From: Polaromonas sp.
GTDB taxonomy: Bacteria; Pseudomonadota; Gammaproteobacteria; Burkholderiales; Burkholderiaceae_C
Length of the DNA stretch: 12,876 bases
Assembly (NCBI GenBank): GCA_026786065.1
Contig: JAJAYS010000198.1
Span: forward strand, 1 to 12,876
Reading direction: 5' to 3'
Positions within the stretch are counted from its first letter, which is position 1, and each line of letters begins with the position of its first letter. A program made the translations under genes and the position numbers. The notes beneath the pieces are model-generated. The model did no database searches. It was not told the DNA's origin and saw only the letters and a list, made by a program, of their open reading frames with translations. Shown piece by piece: positions 1 through 8,484 of the stretch.

Positions 1-1489
<1,489 letters not shown>

Positions 1490-1497
<8 letters not shown>

Positions 1498-2686
1498 GGG
1501 TGCGTTGTTCCATCAGGGCCGTGAAGCGGTCAAACAAATACGAAATATCGTGTGGGCCGGGCGAGGCTTCGGGGTGTCCCTGAAAGCAAAAGGCCGGTTT
1601 GTCGGTGCGCTCCAGGCCTTGCAGCGTGCCGTCGAACAGGCTTATGTGTGTGGCACGCAGATTGGCCGGCAGTGTCGTCTCGTCAACCGCAAAGCCGTGG
1701 TTCTGGCTGGTTATGCTGACGCGGCCGCTGTCAAGTTCTTTTATTGGATGGTTGGCGCCGTGGTGGCCAAACTTCATCTTGAAGGTTTTCGCGCCACTTG
1801 CCAGGGCCATGATTTGGTGGCCCAGGCAAATACCGAAGGTGGGAATGCCGGTTTCGATCAGCTCACGTACCGCATTCACCGCGTAATCGCACGGCTCCGG
1901 GTCGCCCGGTCCGTTGGACAGGAAGATCCCGTCGGGCTTGAGTTTGAGAACGTCGGAAGCAGGCGTTTGAGCCGGCACGATCGTAATGCGTGCACCGCGC
2001 TCGGCCATCAGGCGCAAGATATTTTTCTTGATACCGAAGTCAAACGCGACGACATGAAACTTCGGTGTGATCTGAACGCCGTAGCCCGGTTTGCCTTCCA
2101 GGTTGATCAGCTTCCACTCGGTCTCCGTCCACTGATGGGTTTGCTGCGTGGAAACGACTTTGGCAAGGTCCAGGCCGACCATGCTTGCGGCGCCTTTTGC
2201 CGAGGCAACCGCTTTGTCGATGGCGCTCTGCGTCACCGCCTCCCCGGCGGAAAGCCCCAAAATGCAGCCGTTCTGGGCGCCATGCGTACGCAGATGGCGC
2301 GTCAGCTGCCGCGTGTCGATGTTTGCAATGGCCACCGTACCTTCCCTGACCAGATAGTCAGACAGGGTCATGGTCGATCGGAAGTTCGATGCCAGCAGCG
2401 GCAAGTCCTTGATGATCAGGCCGGCTGCACGAATCTTGTCGGCTTCGATGTCCTGGCTGTTGATGCCGTAGTTGCCGATATGCGGATAGGTCAGCGTAAC
2501 AATTTGCTGGCAGTAACTGGCGTCGGTCAGGATTTCCTGATAGCCGGTCATGGAGGTGTTGAACACCACCTCGCCGGTGGTGGAGCCTTGCGCACCGATG
2601 GCGGTGCCGACAAAGGCGCTGCCGTCGGCAAGCGCCAGTATGGCGTGGCGGGATTGAGGCGAGTTCCCCTGTAAAGACAAAAGCAC
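1490..2686 (-). CDS. carA: Carbamoyl-phosphate synthase small (glutaminase) subunit
   Basis: CarA hydrolyses glutamine and passes ammonia through a tunnel to CarB. The N-terminal CPSase small-chain domain contains [18 protein letters not shown]. It is followed by a class I glutamine amidotransferase domain. Its nucleophile cysteine is in GICLGHQ (about residue 287 from the start chosen here), and the catalytic His and Glu are in [10 protein letters not shown] (about 371 and 373). The oxyanion region [10 protein letters not shown] is present. I chose the GTG at 2686 because a GGAG lies 6 bases upstream (2693-2696) and the protein then begins VLLSLQGN, giving 398 residues against 382 in E. coli. 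In-frame ATG (2722) and TTG (2728) codons upstream lack a visible ribosome binding site. The 3' end overlaps carB. The function is certain and the start is probable. Confidence 0.95.
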
Positions 2687-2692
2687 TGGGTT

Positions 2693-2696
2693 CTCC
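2693..2696 (-). promoter_or_regulatory. Shine-Dalgarno site deciding the carA start
   Basis: The minus strand reads GGAG here, 6 bases before the GTG at 2686. This is the only good ribosome binding site near the carA 5' end, and it favours the GTG over the upstream ATG at 2722 and TTG at 2728. Confidence 0.6.
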
Positions 2697-2778
2697 GAAA
2701 TGGTTACGGTTCGCCCAAGCATGCGCAAGGCGTCTTTTAAGAGACTATTGCTAGCTGCTTTTGAGAGGGAATTGGCTT

Positions 2779-2808
2779 TCTATAAGCTCGGGCGAAGCTG
2801 TGTTTGAA
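2779..2808 (-). promoter_or_regulatory. Candidate sigma-70 promoter for carAB
   Basis: On the minus strand a -35-like TTCAAA (2803-2808, 4 of 6 consensus) is followed after 18 bases by a -10-like TATAGA (2779-2784, 4 of 6). It sits about 90 bases before the chosen carA start in the AT-richest part of the gap. A second -10-like TATACT (2818-2823) lies upstream but has no acceptable -35 partner. The match is weak, and the case rests mainly on position. Confidence 0.3.
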
Positions 2809-2861
2809 AAGCCACTGAGTATATAACGCGTTAAGGTCGCCCACTTCATGTGGCTCCCTGC

Positions 2862-2925
2862 CTCCCGAGGAGGCCGCTGCGCCTGCGGGCTGGCAGAGCC
2901 AGGTCCGCGGCCTCTCCTCGGGGAG
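2862..2925. repeat. Large nested palindrome (REP-like or MITE-like element)
   Basis: The left arm CTCCCGAGGAGGCCGC (2862-2877) is complementary to the right arm GCGGCCTCTCCTCGGGGAG (2907-2925) apart from a few extra bases. Between them lies a second perfect hairpin, CTGGC-AGA-GCCAG (2890-2902). The whole could form a branched cruciform or RNA structure of about 64 bases. A GGTCGC direct repeat flanks it further out (2835-2840 and 2936-2941). No T-run follows on either strand, so simple Rho-independent termination is unlikely. It may be a dispersed intergenic repeat or a transcript-stabilising structure at the 3' end of the envelope operon. The pairing is seen directly and the role is inferred. 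Confidence 0.6.
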
Positions 2926-2990
2926 CGGCCCCCACGGTCGCTTGATGGCTGTGGCCTTCTTGCCGTTTATGGGGCGTTTCGCAGCGTCGC

Positions 2991-3785
2991 TTATGAACGG
3001 GGAAGTGAACTGGCGTAGAGGCAGATGGCCGCTGCGGCGGCGACGTTGAGTGACTCTTCGCCGCCTGGCTGGGGGATGCGCACCGTCAGCGACGCACGCG
3101 CCAGCAGCGCCGCGCTGGCGCCCTGCCCCTCATGGCCCATCACCCAGGCACAAGGCGCCGGCAGGCTCTGCGCATGAAGCAGGCTGCCCTGGTGCGAACT
3201 GGTCGCAACGATGGGCACAGTCAAGACGTCGAGCGCCTCCAGCTCCACCGATTCGAACAGCCTGAGCGCAAAGTGCGCGCCCATGCCGGCGCGCAGCACC
3301 TTGGGCGACCACAGGGCGGCGCCGCCCTTGAGCGCAATGACCTGAGTGAAGCCAAACGCCGCTGCACTGCGCAGGATGGAGCCGACGTTACCGGCGTCCT
3401 GTACGCGGTCGAGGATTACGGTGGCGGCGCCTGGCTGGACTGCTGGCGCAGCCGGCAGATCGACGACGAAGCCCATCGGGGCCGGGGATTCGAGGCCACT
3501 GACCTCACGCATCAAGGCATCCGTAAGCGCTACGTTTTTAATAGCTGCCTGCGCATATTCTGGTTTGGCTGCAGGCCAGAATGACTCCAGGAAAACACCC
3601 AGAATTGGTTTCAGGCCGCGCAACAGCGCCGCACGGCACAGGTGGTCGCCCTCCAGCCAGACGCGGTGCTGCCTGCGGTAGGCCGTGCCGTCTTGAGAGA
3701 GCTTTCGCAGCTCCTTGATCAGCGGGTTGTCCCGGGACGTGATGCGGGTGACGGGTGCTGCGGCAGCGGTCGCGCCGCCAGTCAC
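2991..3785 (-). CDS. TrmH/SpoU-family RNA 2'-O-methyltransferase
   Basis: This is a predicted SAM-dependent 2'-O-ribose methyltransferase acting on rRNA or tRNA. It has 264 residues. An N-terminal SpoU substrate-binding-like domain (about 13-105) contains [14 protein letters not shown] and VWLEGDHL. The C-terminal SpoU domain (about 121-258) carries all three knot-fold motifs: [18 protein letters not shown] (124-141), [10 protein letters not shown] (213-222) and [19 protein letters not shown] (235-253). It starts at a GTG that overlaps the rnhB stop as GTGA, with a GGAGG (3793-3797) 7 bases upstream. An alanine-rich stretch precedes the first domain. Residues 72-85 are encoded by a short repeat shared with lpxB. 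The exact target nucleotide cannot be assigned from sequence alone (RlmB-like and TsnR-like proteins look similar), so no gene symbol is given. It is the last gene before the large gap. Confidence 0.93.
   Translation of the reverse strand: MTGGATAAAAPVTRITSRDNPLIKELRKLSQDGTAYRRQHRVWLEGDHLCRAALLRGLKPILGVFLESFWPAAKPEYAQAAIKNVALTDALMREVSGLESPAPMGFVVDLPAAPAVQPGAATVILDRVQDAGNVGSILRSAAAFGFTQVIALKGGAALWSPKVLRAGMGAHFALRLFESVELEALDVLTVPIVATSSHQGSLLHAQSLPAPCAWVMGHEGQGASAALLARASLTVRIPQPGGEESLNVAAAAAICLYASSLPRS
3531..3572 (-). repeat. In-frame short repeat, copy A (inside the methyltransferase gene)
   Basis: This 42-base segment encodes [14 protein letters not shown]. It aligns without gaps to 4845-4886 inside lpxB, with 26 of 42 bases identical. 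The identity falls in two blocks, 19 of 24 at one end (plus strand TACG...ATAGCTG..TGCGC) and GGCTGCAG at the other. Both copies are read in the same frame and share the pattern AAxxxxAQxAIKxV. It lies in the substrate-binding-like half of the protein, before the catalytic domain, where extra residues may be tolerated. Confidence 0.5.
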
Positions 3786-4399
3786 CGCAGCACCTCCGCC
3801 ACCGGCGCGAAAGAGCGGCGATGCTGCGGACAGGCGCCGTGTTCACGCAGCGCCGCCAGGTGCTCGGCCGTGCCGTAGCCTTTGTGTCCGGCAAATCCGT
3901 ACTGCGGGTATTCGTTGTGGAACTCGTCGCACCAGCGATCGCGATAGACCTTGGCCAGGATCGATGCAGCCGAAATCCACGGCACCAGCGCGTCGCCCCT
4001 GACAATCGCCTCGGCCAGGATGACCAACGTCGGCAGCCGGTTGCCGTCAACCAGCACTTTGGACGGCTTCAGGCGCAGTCCCTCTACCGCGCGTTTCATC
4101 GCCAGCATGGTCGCCTGCAAAATATTGAGGGTGTCGATCTCCTCGGCCGTCGCCAATGCGATCGAACAGCATAGCGCCTTGGCTCGAATCTCGTCGTAGA
4201 GCTTTTCGCGTCGGGCGGCGCTGAGCTTTTTGGAATCGGCCAGTCCAGCGATTGGATTGAACTCGTCCAGAATCACGGCCGCCGCCACCACCGGACCAGC
4301 CAGCGGGCCACGCCCGGCCTCATCGACGCCGGCCATCAAGCCAGCGGGGTCCCAGGAAAAAGCAGCCTGTTCAGCGTTCAAGAAGGTGCTGGATCGCAT
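3782..4399 (-). CDS. rnhB: Ribonuclease HII
   Basis: RnhB cleaves the RNA strand of RNA/DNA hybrids and starts removal of ribonucleotides misincorporated in DNA. From the ATG at 4399 the protein has 205 residues (198 in E. coli). The first catalytic pair, Asp26-Glu27, is in [19 protein letters not shown]. Asp118 in VLVDGN and Asp136 in GDALVP complete the DEDD set. ISAASILAK and [14 protein letters not shown] are typical family motifs. The chosen start lies 29 bases inside lpxB. No strong ribosome binding site is visible, so translation may be coupled, and an upstream start (track to 4438) or a downstream TTG cannot be excluded. The stop overlaps the next gene as GTGA. Its place after lpxB matches the E. 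coli order. Confidence 0.95.
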   Translation of the reverse strand: MRSSTFLNAEQAAFSWDPAGLMAGVDEAGRGPLAGPVVAAAVILDEFNPIAGLADSKKLSAARREKLYDEIRAKALCCSIALATAEEIDTLNILQATMLAMKRAVEGLRLKPSKVLVDGNRLPTLVILAEAIVRGDALVPWISAASILAKVYRDRWCDEFHNEYPQYGFAGHKGYGTAEHLAALREHGACPQHRRSFAPVAEVLR

Positions 4400-5603
4400 C
4401 GATGGAAAGGGTGGCCGTATCGCGCAGCAACTCGACATGCAGCGCCGTGAATCGGATTTCGAGTGCGGTTATTTTCTCAGGTTCGGTGGTGCGGGCATCG
4501 GTCCATTGCAGCACCGCCTCAGCCAGTGCCTGCGGTGTCGCCTGGTCCTGCAACAACTCCGGCACCACAAAATCGCGGCACAAAATATTGGGCAGCCCGA
4601 CCCAGGGTTGCAGCTTTTTGCGCCGCATGATTTGCCACGACAGCCAGTGCATGTTGTAGCCGATCACCATCGGTCGCTTGAACAGCGCGGCCTCGAGCGT
4701 GGCGGTGCCGCTGGCGACCAGGGTCACATCACAGCACGCCAGCGCAGCGTGCGACTGGCCCTCGATGATCTTCAGGTTTTCCCCCATGCAGGCAGCAGCG
4801 GCCGCCCGCACCAGGGTTTCGCGCAAGGCAGGAATCGCAGGTACTACGAATTTTATAGCTGGTTGCGCTCGTGAAATAAGGGCTGCAGCCGAAAAGAACC
4901 TGTCAGCAAGATACTGAATCTCGGATTTCCGGCTTCCCGGCAAGATCGCGACCACGGTGTCGGCTGCGTCGAAGCCGAGCACCCGGCGCGCCGCGAGCCG
5001 GTCTGGCTGCATCGGAATGACGCTTGCCAGCGGATGGCCGACGTAGCTCGCCTCGATGCCGTGCGCGGCGAGCAGCGCCGGTTCGAACGGAAAAATGCAC
5101 AGTACGTGATCCACGCTGCGCCGAATTTTCTCGATGCGCTCGGCACGCCAGGCCCACACTGCCGGGCTGATGAAGTGCACAGTTTTCACGCCCTGACGTT
5201 TCAGGTCGGCTTCCAGGTTCAGATTGAAATCCGGCGCATCGACGCCGATGAAAACGTCCGGCGGCGCCTGCAACAGCCGCGCCTTGAGCTGCCGGCGGAT
5301 GCCAACGATCTCGCGGTAGTGCCGCAGCACTTCGACGTAGCCGCGCACCGCAAGCTTGTCGCTGGGCCACCAGGCGTCAAAGCCGCGCGCGCGCATCGCG
5401 GGACCTCCGACACCACAGGCCGTCAGCGCTGGCCAGCGCGCTTTAAAGCCTTCGAGCAACAGTCCGGCCAGCAGGTCACCAGAGGTTTCACCGGCGACCA
5501 TCGCAAGCATCAAGGCCCGGCCAGCGGCTGGTGGCGAAGCCGAAGCAACGGGGGCTACTTGGGCGGGCGGCGCGTTTGGCACGAAGGCCGGTGCCTGCGG
5601 CAT
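4371..5603 (-). CDS. lpxB: Lipid-A-disaccharide synthase
   Basis: LpxB, a peripheral inner-membrane glycosyltransferase (GT19), joins UDP-2,3-diacylglucosamine to lipid X to give the lipid A disaccharide. The 410-residue protein shows [13 protein letters not shown] (35-47), GVDAPDFN (120-127), the nucleotide-binding LPGSRKSEI (221-229), SGTATLEAA (298-306) and [17 protein letters not shown] (336-352). E. coli LpxB has 382 residues. The excess is mostly an N-terminal Pro/Ala-rich extension of about 30 residues before the first strand, and no better downstream start was found. Residues 240-253 are encoded by a short repeat also present in the methyltransferase gene. The start lies 3 bases after the lpxA stop, and the 3' end overlaps rnhB. 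Function is firm and the exact start is less so. Confidence 0.96.
   Translation of the reverse strand: MPQAPAFVPNAPPAQVAPVASASPPAAGRALMLAMVAGETSGDLLAGLLLEGFKARWPALTACGVGGPAMRARGFDAWWPSDKLAVRGYVEVLRHYREIVGIRRQLKARLLQAPPDVFIGVDAPDFNLNLEADLKRQGVKTVHFISPAVWAWRAERIEKIRRSVDHVLCIFPFEPALLAAHGIEASYVGHPLASVIPMQPDRLAARRVLGFDAADTVVAILPGSRKSEIQYLADRFFSAAALISRAQPAIKFVVPAIPALRETLVRAAAAACMGENLKIIEGQSHAALACCDVTLVASGTATLEAALFKRPMVIGYNMHWLSWQIMRRKKLQPWVGLPNILCRDFVVPELLQDQATPQALAEAVLQWTDARTTEPEKITALEIRFTALHVELLRDTATLSIDAIQHLLER
4845..4886 (-). repeat. In-frame short repeat, copy B (inside lpxB)
   Basis: This segment encodes [14 protein letters not shown], residues 240-253 of LpxB, and aligns ungapped to copy A at 3531-3572 with the same reading frame and orientation. 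It lies just after the LPGSRKSEI motif, in the C-terminal Rossmann-like half. The plus-strand core is TTTTATAGCTGGTTGCGC, against TTTAATAGCTGCCTGCGC in copy A. Confidence 0.45.
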
Positions 5604-5606
5604 GCG

Positions 5607-6419
5607 CTAGCGAACGATGCCGCGCTGCGGAGAGCTTTGGTCCAGAAAGCCGAGCATCGCCAGCACGTCGGCAGCGGCATCGGGATGCGCGGTCGTCAAG
5701 TCGGCTATGCGCGCCTTGGACTGCTCCAGCGTAAGGCCGTCGCGGTACAGCGCCTTGTACATTGCTTTGACGGCAGCGATCCGTTCAGCCGAAAACCCCC
5801 GCCGCTTCAGGCCTTCGAAATTCATCGAACGCGCAGCGGCCGGCTGACCCTGGCACATGACAAAAGGCGGCAGGTCTGCGAAGAGCAGTGAACACATGGC
5901 CGTCATGCTGTGTGCGCCCAGCCGCACGAACTGGTGCACTACGGTGAAGCCACCGAGGATCACCCAGTCACCGACCTCGACATGGCCGGCCAACTGGGAA
6001 TTGTTGGCAAAGATGACCTGGTTGCCGACCTGGCAGTCGTGCGCCAGATGCACATAGGCCATGATCCAGTTATCGTCACCCACCCGAGTCACGCCGCTGC
6101 CACCGGGCGAGCCGATGTTGAAAGTACAAAACTCGCGGATGGTATTGCGATCGCCAACGACCAGCCGGCACGGCTCACCGGCGTACTTTTTGTCCTGCGG
6201 AATCGCGCCAAGCGAATTGAACTGGAATATCTGGTTCTCACGGCCTATCGTCGTATGGCCTTCGATAACGCAGTGCGCACCCACCGCGGTGTCGGCGCCG
6301 ATGCGCACATTCGGACCAATTACGCTGAACGGCCCAACGCTGACCGAGGCATCCAGTTGCGCCAGCGGGTCAATGACCGCAGTACTGTGGATGCCGGTGA
6401 ATCCGGTTGCAGAGGCCAT
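5607..6419 (-). CDS. lpxA: UDP-N-acetylglucosamine acyltransferase
   Basis: LpxA transfers a 3-hydroxyacyl chain from ACP to UDP-GlcNAc, the first step of lipid A synthesis in the cytoplasm. The 270-residue protein (262 in E. coli) is a left-handed parallel beta-helix of hexapeptide repeats. The catalytic His127 in LAHDCQVGN aligns with E. coli His125. Lys78 in DKKYAG, His124, His146 and His162 match further active-site residues. EGLKRRGF is conserved in the helical C-terminal domain. Met175 falls at the position of E. coli Gly173, the acyl-chain ruler, which points to a short C10 chain. The usual TIHRGT reads TFNIGS here, a change I suspect is lineage-specific. The ATG follows the fabZ stop by 2 bases, and the gene ends 3 bases before lpxB. 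Confidence 0.97.
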   Translation of the reverse strand: MASATGFTGIHSTAVIDPLAQLDASVSVGPFSVIGPNVRIGADTAVGAHCVIEGHTTIGRENQIFQFNSLGAIPQDKKYAGEPCRLVVGDRNTIREFCTFNIGSPGGSGVTRVGDDNWIMAYVHLAHDCQVGNQVIFANNSQLAGHVEVGDWVILGGFTVVHQFVRLGAHSMTAMCSLLFADLPPFVMCQGQPAAARSMNFEGLKRRGFSAERIAAVKAMYKALYRDGLTLEQSKARIADLTTAHPDAAADVLAMLGFLDQSSPQRGIVR

Positions 6420-6421
6420 GC

Positions 6422-6862
6422 TCAGGCGAGCGCGCGGATCTCACAAGTCAGCTCGGCCTCGCAGGCTACCGTGTCGCCGACCCGGCTGACGCCAGTAAAT
6501 TTGAAGATGCCGGCTTTCATGCGGTTGAGCGTGACGTCCATGATGAGCTGGTCGCCCGGCTCCACCGGCCGCCGAAAACGCGCGCCCTCGATGCCGGCGA
6601 AGTAATAAACCGATCTGTCGTCATGAACGTAATCCAGCGAATCGAATGCCAGCAAGGCGGCGGCCTGCGCCATCGCTTCGAGCATCAGCACCCCGGGCAT
6701 CACCGGGTAGTGCGGGAAGTGGCCCGTAAAAAAAGGTTCGTTGATGCTGACATTCTTCAGCGCCTTGATGCGCTTGCCCTTTTCGATCTCAAGTACCCGA
6801 TCAACCAGCAGGATCGGATAACGATGCGGCAGACGCTTCAAAATTTGGTGAATATCCATCAT
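6422..6862 (-). CDS. fabZ: 3-hydroxyacyl-ACP dehydratase FabZ
   Basis: FabZ dehydrates 3-hydroxyacyl-ACP in fatty acid elongation and so competes with LpxA and LpxD for hydroxyacyl-ACP. This helps explain its position between their genes. The 146-residue hot-dog protein (151 in E. coli) has [17 protein letters not shown] near its start and the catalytic motif [20 protein letters not shown] with His48 and Glu62. [19 protein letters not shown] lies in the second half. Two ATG codons are adjacent (6862 and 6859). The first overlaps the lpxD stop as ATGA and is taken as the start. No clear Shine-Dalgarno site is visible, in keeping with coupled translation. The longer open frame to 6889 is overlap with lpxD. 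Confidence 0.97.
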   Translation of the reverse strand: MMDIHQILKRLPHRYPILLVDRVLEIEKGKRIKALKNVSINEPFFTGHFPHYPVMPGVLMLEAMAQAAALLAFDSLDYVHDDRSVYYFAGIEGARFRRPVEPGDQLIMDVTLNRMKAGIFKFTGVSRVGDTVACEAELTCEIRALA

Positions 6863-7908
6863 GATTTTTCGAGGCTGCTTGCCATCCATTTCTCGATCTG
6901 TTTGAGCCGGTCCCGCAGCACATGGAGCTGCTTGAGAGAGGCTGCGTTTTTTTCCCAGGCAGCATTGTCGTCGATGGGAAACAGACCGCTGTAATGGCCA
7001 GGCTTCGAAATGGAACGCGTCACGACCGAGGCCGCCGAGACATGCACGTGATCAGCAAGGCTCAAGTGGCCCAACACTACGGCACCACCACCGACCGTGC
7101 AGTGCGCGCCGATCACTGCGCTTCCGGCTACCCCGGAGCAGCCGGCCAGCGCGCTGTGTTTGCCGATGCGAACGTTGTGCCCGATCTGAACCAGATTGTC
7201 GATCTTCACGCCGTCCTCGATCACCGTGTCCAGCAAGGCGCCACGATCAATGCAGGTGTTGGCGCCGATTTCGACGTCATTGCCGATCAGCACCGCACCC
7301 AATTGCTCAATCTTGACCCAATGGCCGGCATGGGGGGCAAAGCCGAAGCCGTCGGCACCAAACACCGCGCCTGCATGAACCACACAGCGTTCGCCGATGC
7401 GACAACGCTCGCCAAGCGTTACGTGCGGCCCGAGCCGGGTCGCACTGCCGACAACCGCGTCCCGGCCGATGACGCAATGCGCACCGACCGACGCCCGGCT
7501 TTCGATCACCGCGCCGGCTTCGACGCAGACGAATGGGCCGATGCTGACGTTGCTGGCAATACGCGCGGTGGGGTCGATGAAGGCGCTGGCATGCACGAAA
7601 CCTTCAGGCTCTGGCCGCAGGCGGGCCTTCCACCACTGCGTGACCAGTGCAAAGCAGTAATAGGGGTCTTCGACGACGAGGCAGCAGCCGCGTGCCACGC
7701 CAGCGTCTCGCTCCGACGCCGAAAGGATCACGCATGCGGCGCGCGATGCAGCCAGCTTTGCCAGGTATCTGGACTGGCTTAAAAAGCTCAGCTCACCGGG
7801 GCCAGCGGCTTCCAGCGTCGAAAGCCCGTGAATCTCAAGGTCCGGGTTGCCGATTAGTTCGATGCGAATGCGGCTGGAGAGTGCCTGGACGACCTCGGCC
7901 AGCCGCAC
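6859..7908 (-). CDS. lpxD: UDP-3-O-(3-hydroxyacyl)glucosamine N-acyltransferase
   Basis: LpxD adds the second, N-linked hydroxyacyl chain in lipid A synthesis. From the GTG at 7908 the protein has 349 residues (341 in E. coli). It has an N-terminal uridine-binding domain starting RLAEVVQAL, then a long left-handed beta-helix with hexapeptide repeats, and a C-terminal helix rich in charged residues ([15 protein letters not shown]). The catalytic His is in [10 protein letters not shown], near residue 244, matching E. coli His239. [17 protein letters not shown] and [12 protein letters not shown] are strong family signatures. The GTG has a GAGG 8 bases upstream and aligns with the E. coli N-terminus. 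A TTG at 7959 would add 17 residues without family support. The gene overlaps fabZ by 4 bases. Confidence 0.95.
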   Translation of the reverse strand: MRLAEVVQALSSRIRIELIGNPDLEIHGLSTLEAAGPGELSFLSQSRYLAKLAASRAACVILSASERDAGVARGCCLVVEDPYYCFALVTQWWKARLRPEPEGFVHASAFIDPTARIASNVSIGPFVCVEAGAVIESRASVGAHCVIGRDAVVGSATRLGPHVTLGERCRIGERCVVHAGAVFGADGFGFAPHAGHWVKIEQLGAVLIGNDVEIGANTCIDRGALLDTVIEDGVKIDNLVQIGHNVRIGKHSALAGCSGVAGSAVIGAHCTVGGGAVVLGHLSLADHVHVSAASVVTRSISKPGHYSGLFPIDDNAAWEKNAASLKQLHVLRDRLKQIEKWMASSLEKS

Positions 7909-7916
7909 GACGCCAC

Positions 7917-7920
7917 CCTC
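7917..7920 (-). promoter_or_regulatory. Shine-Dalgarno site deciding the lpxD start
   Basis: The minus strand reads GAGG, followed by 8 bases and the GTG at 7908. It supports a GTG start over the TTG at 7959. A 7-base inverted repeat (CCGGATT/AATCCGG, 7931-7937 and 7958-7964) lies just upstream in the 69-base skp-lpxD gap. Confidence 0.45.
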
Positions 7921-7977
7921 AATGTCCGTGCCGGATTTGACGATGCCCTTGGAGCCCAATCCGGTGGTTCCAGACGG

Positions 7978-8484
7978 TCAGCGTGCGGCGTTCAGCGCCT
8001 TGATCACCTTGTCGGTGATGTCGTGCTTGGGGCTGACGTAAACAGACTCCTGGAGAATCAGGTCGTATTTTTCAGACTCCGCCAGCGCCTTGACCACCTT
8101 GTTTGCGCGCTCGATGACGATTTGCAGTTCTTCGTTTTTTCGCGTGTTGAGATCTTCCTGGAACTCGCGGCGTTTGCGTTGAAACTCGCGGTCCTGCTCG
8201 ACCAGCTGGCGCTGCCGGGCGCCCCGCGCAGTCTCGGCCAGCGTCGGCGCTTCGCGCTCGAATTTGTCGGAAGCCGCCTTGAGCTGCGAGCCGCTTTCAG
8301 TCAATTCCTTCTCGCGCTTGTTGAACTCCTGCTCCAGCTTGGTTTGCGCGGCTTTGGCCGAATTCGCTTCCCGAAAAATCCGGTCGAGATTGACGACCCC
8401 TACCTTGAACTCTTGCGCCATCGCCGGCAAGCCGACAGCAACCAGTGCGAAGGTCAGAAAAATTTTATGGAGAGAATTCTTCAT
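7978..8484 (-). CDS. skp: Periplasmic chaperone Skp/OmpH family
   Basis: Skp is a trimeric periplasmic holdase that keeps unfolded outer-membrane proteins soluble on the way to the BAM complex. The 168-residue precursor has a Sec signal peptide (KNSLHK, a hydrophobic core, and likely cleavage after AMA at residue 23). The mature protein begins QEFKVGVVNLDRIF, the usual first beta strand and the family's VDxxxIF-like pattern. A long, highly charged helical stretch (about residues 42-130, rich in Lys, Glu, Gln and Arg) forms the coiled-coil tentacles. The C-terminal part (ILQESVYVSPKHDITDKVIKAL) returns to the body domain. The ATG overlaps the bamA stop by one base (TAATG), so translation is probably coupled. 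The symbol is assigned by family and by position next to bamA. Confidence 0.95.
   Translation of the reverse strand: MKNSLHKIFLTFALVAVGLPAMAQEFKVGVVNLDRIFREANSAKAAQTKLEQEFNKREKELTESGSQLKAASDKFEREAPTLAETARGARQRQLVEQDREFQRKRREFQEDLNTRKNEELQIVIERANKVVKALAESEKYDLILQESVYVSPKHDITDKVIKALNAAR

Larger units (their letters stand above)
2687..2990. other. Intergenic region between the RNA methyltransferase and carA
   Basis: This 304-base stretch separates the long envelope operon from carAB and contains no convincing gene. Reading in the direction of transcription it holds about 65 unremarkable bases after the methyltransferase stop, a large nested palindrome (2862-2925), a perfect 10-base palindrome TAACGCGTTA (2824-2833), an AT-richer stretch with a weak promoter candidate (2779-2808), and the carA leader. 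The GC-rich palindrome contrasts with the AT-richer promoter part. No T-rich tract follows any stem, so no classical intrinsic terminator was seen. Confidence 0.7.

Noticed and set aside
2761..2786. Plus-strand promoter TTGAGA to TATAAG
   Set aside because: The spacer is only 14 bases, too short for sigma-70, and there is no plus-strand gene downstream.
2862..2925. Intrinsic (Rho-independent) terminator after the methyltransferase
   Set aside because: The stem is strong, but no T-rich tract follows it on the minus strand. The element is better described as a palindromic repeat.
5034..5891. 285-residue plus-strand open frame opposite lpxB and lpxA
   Set aside because: It spans the junction of two certain minus-strand genes, has low-complexity Arg/His/Gln-rich composition and no family motif.
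6922..7782. 286-residue plus-strand open frame opposite lpxD
   Set aside because: This is a shadow of the lpxD hexapeptide repeats. Its apparent periodicity comes from the beta-helix codons on the other strand.
7909..7959. TTG start of lpxD at 7959
   Set aside because: It would add 17 residues with no counterpart in the family. The GTG at 7908 has a GAGG site and aligns with the E. coli N-terminus.
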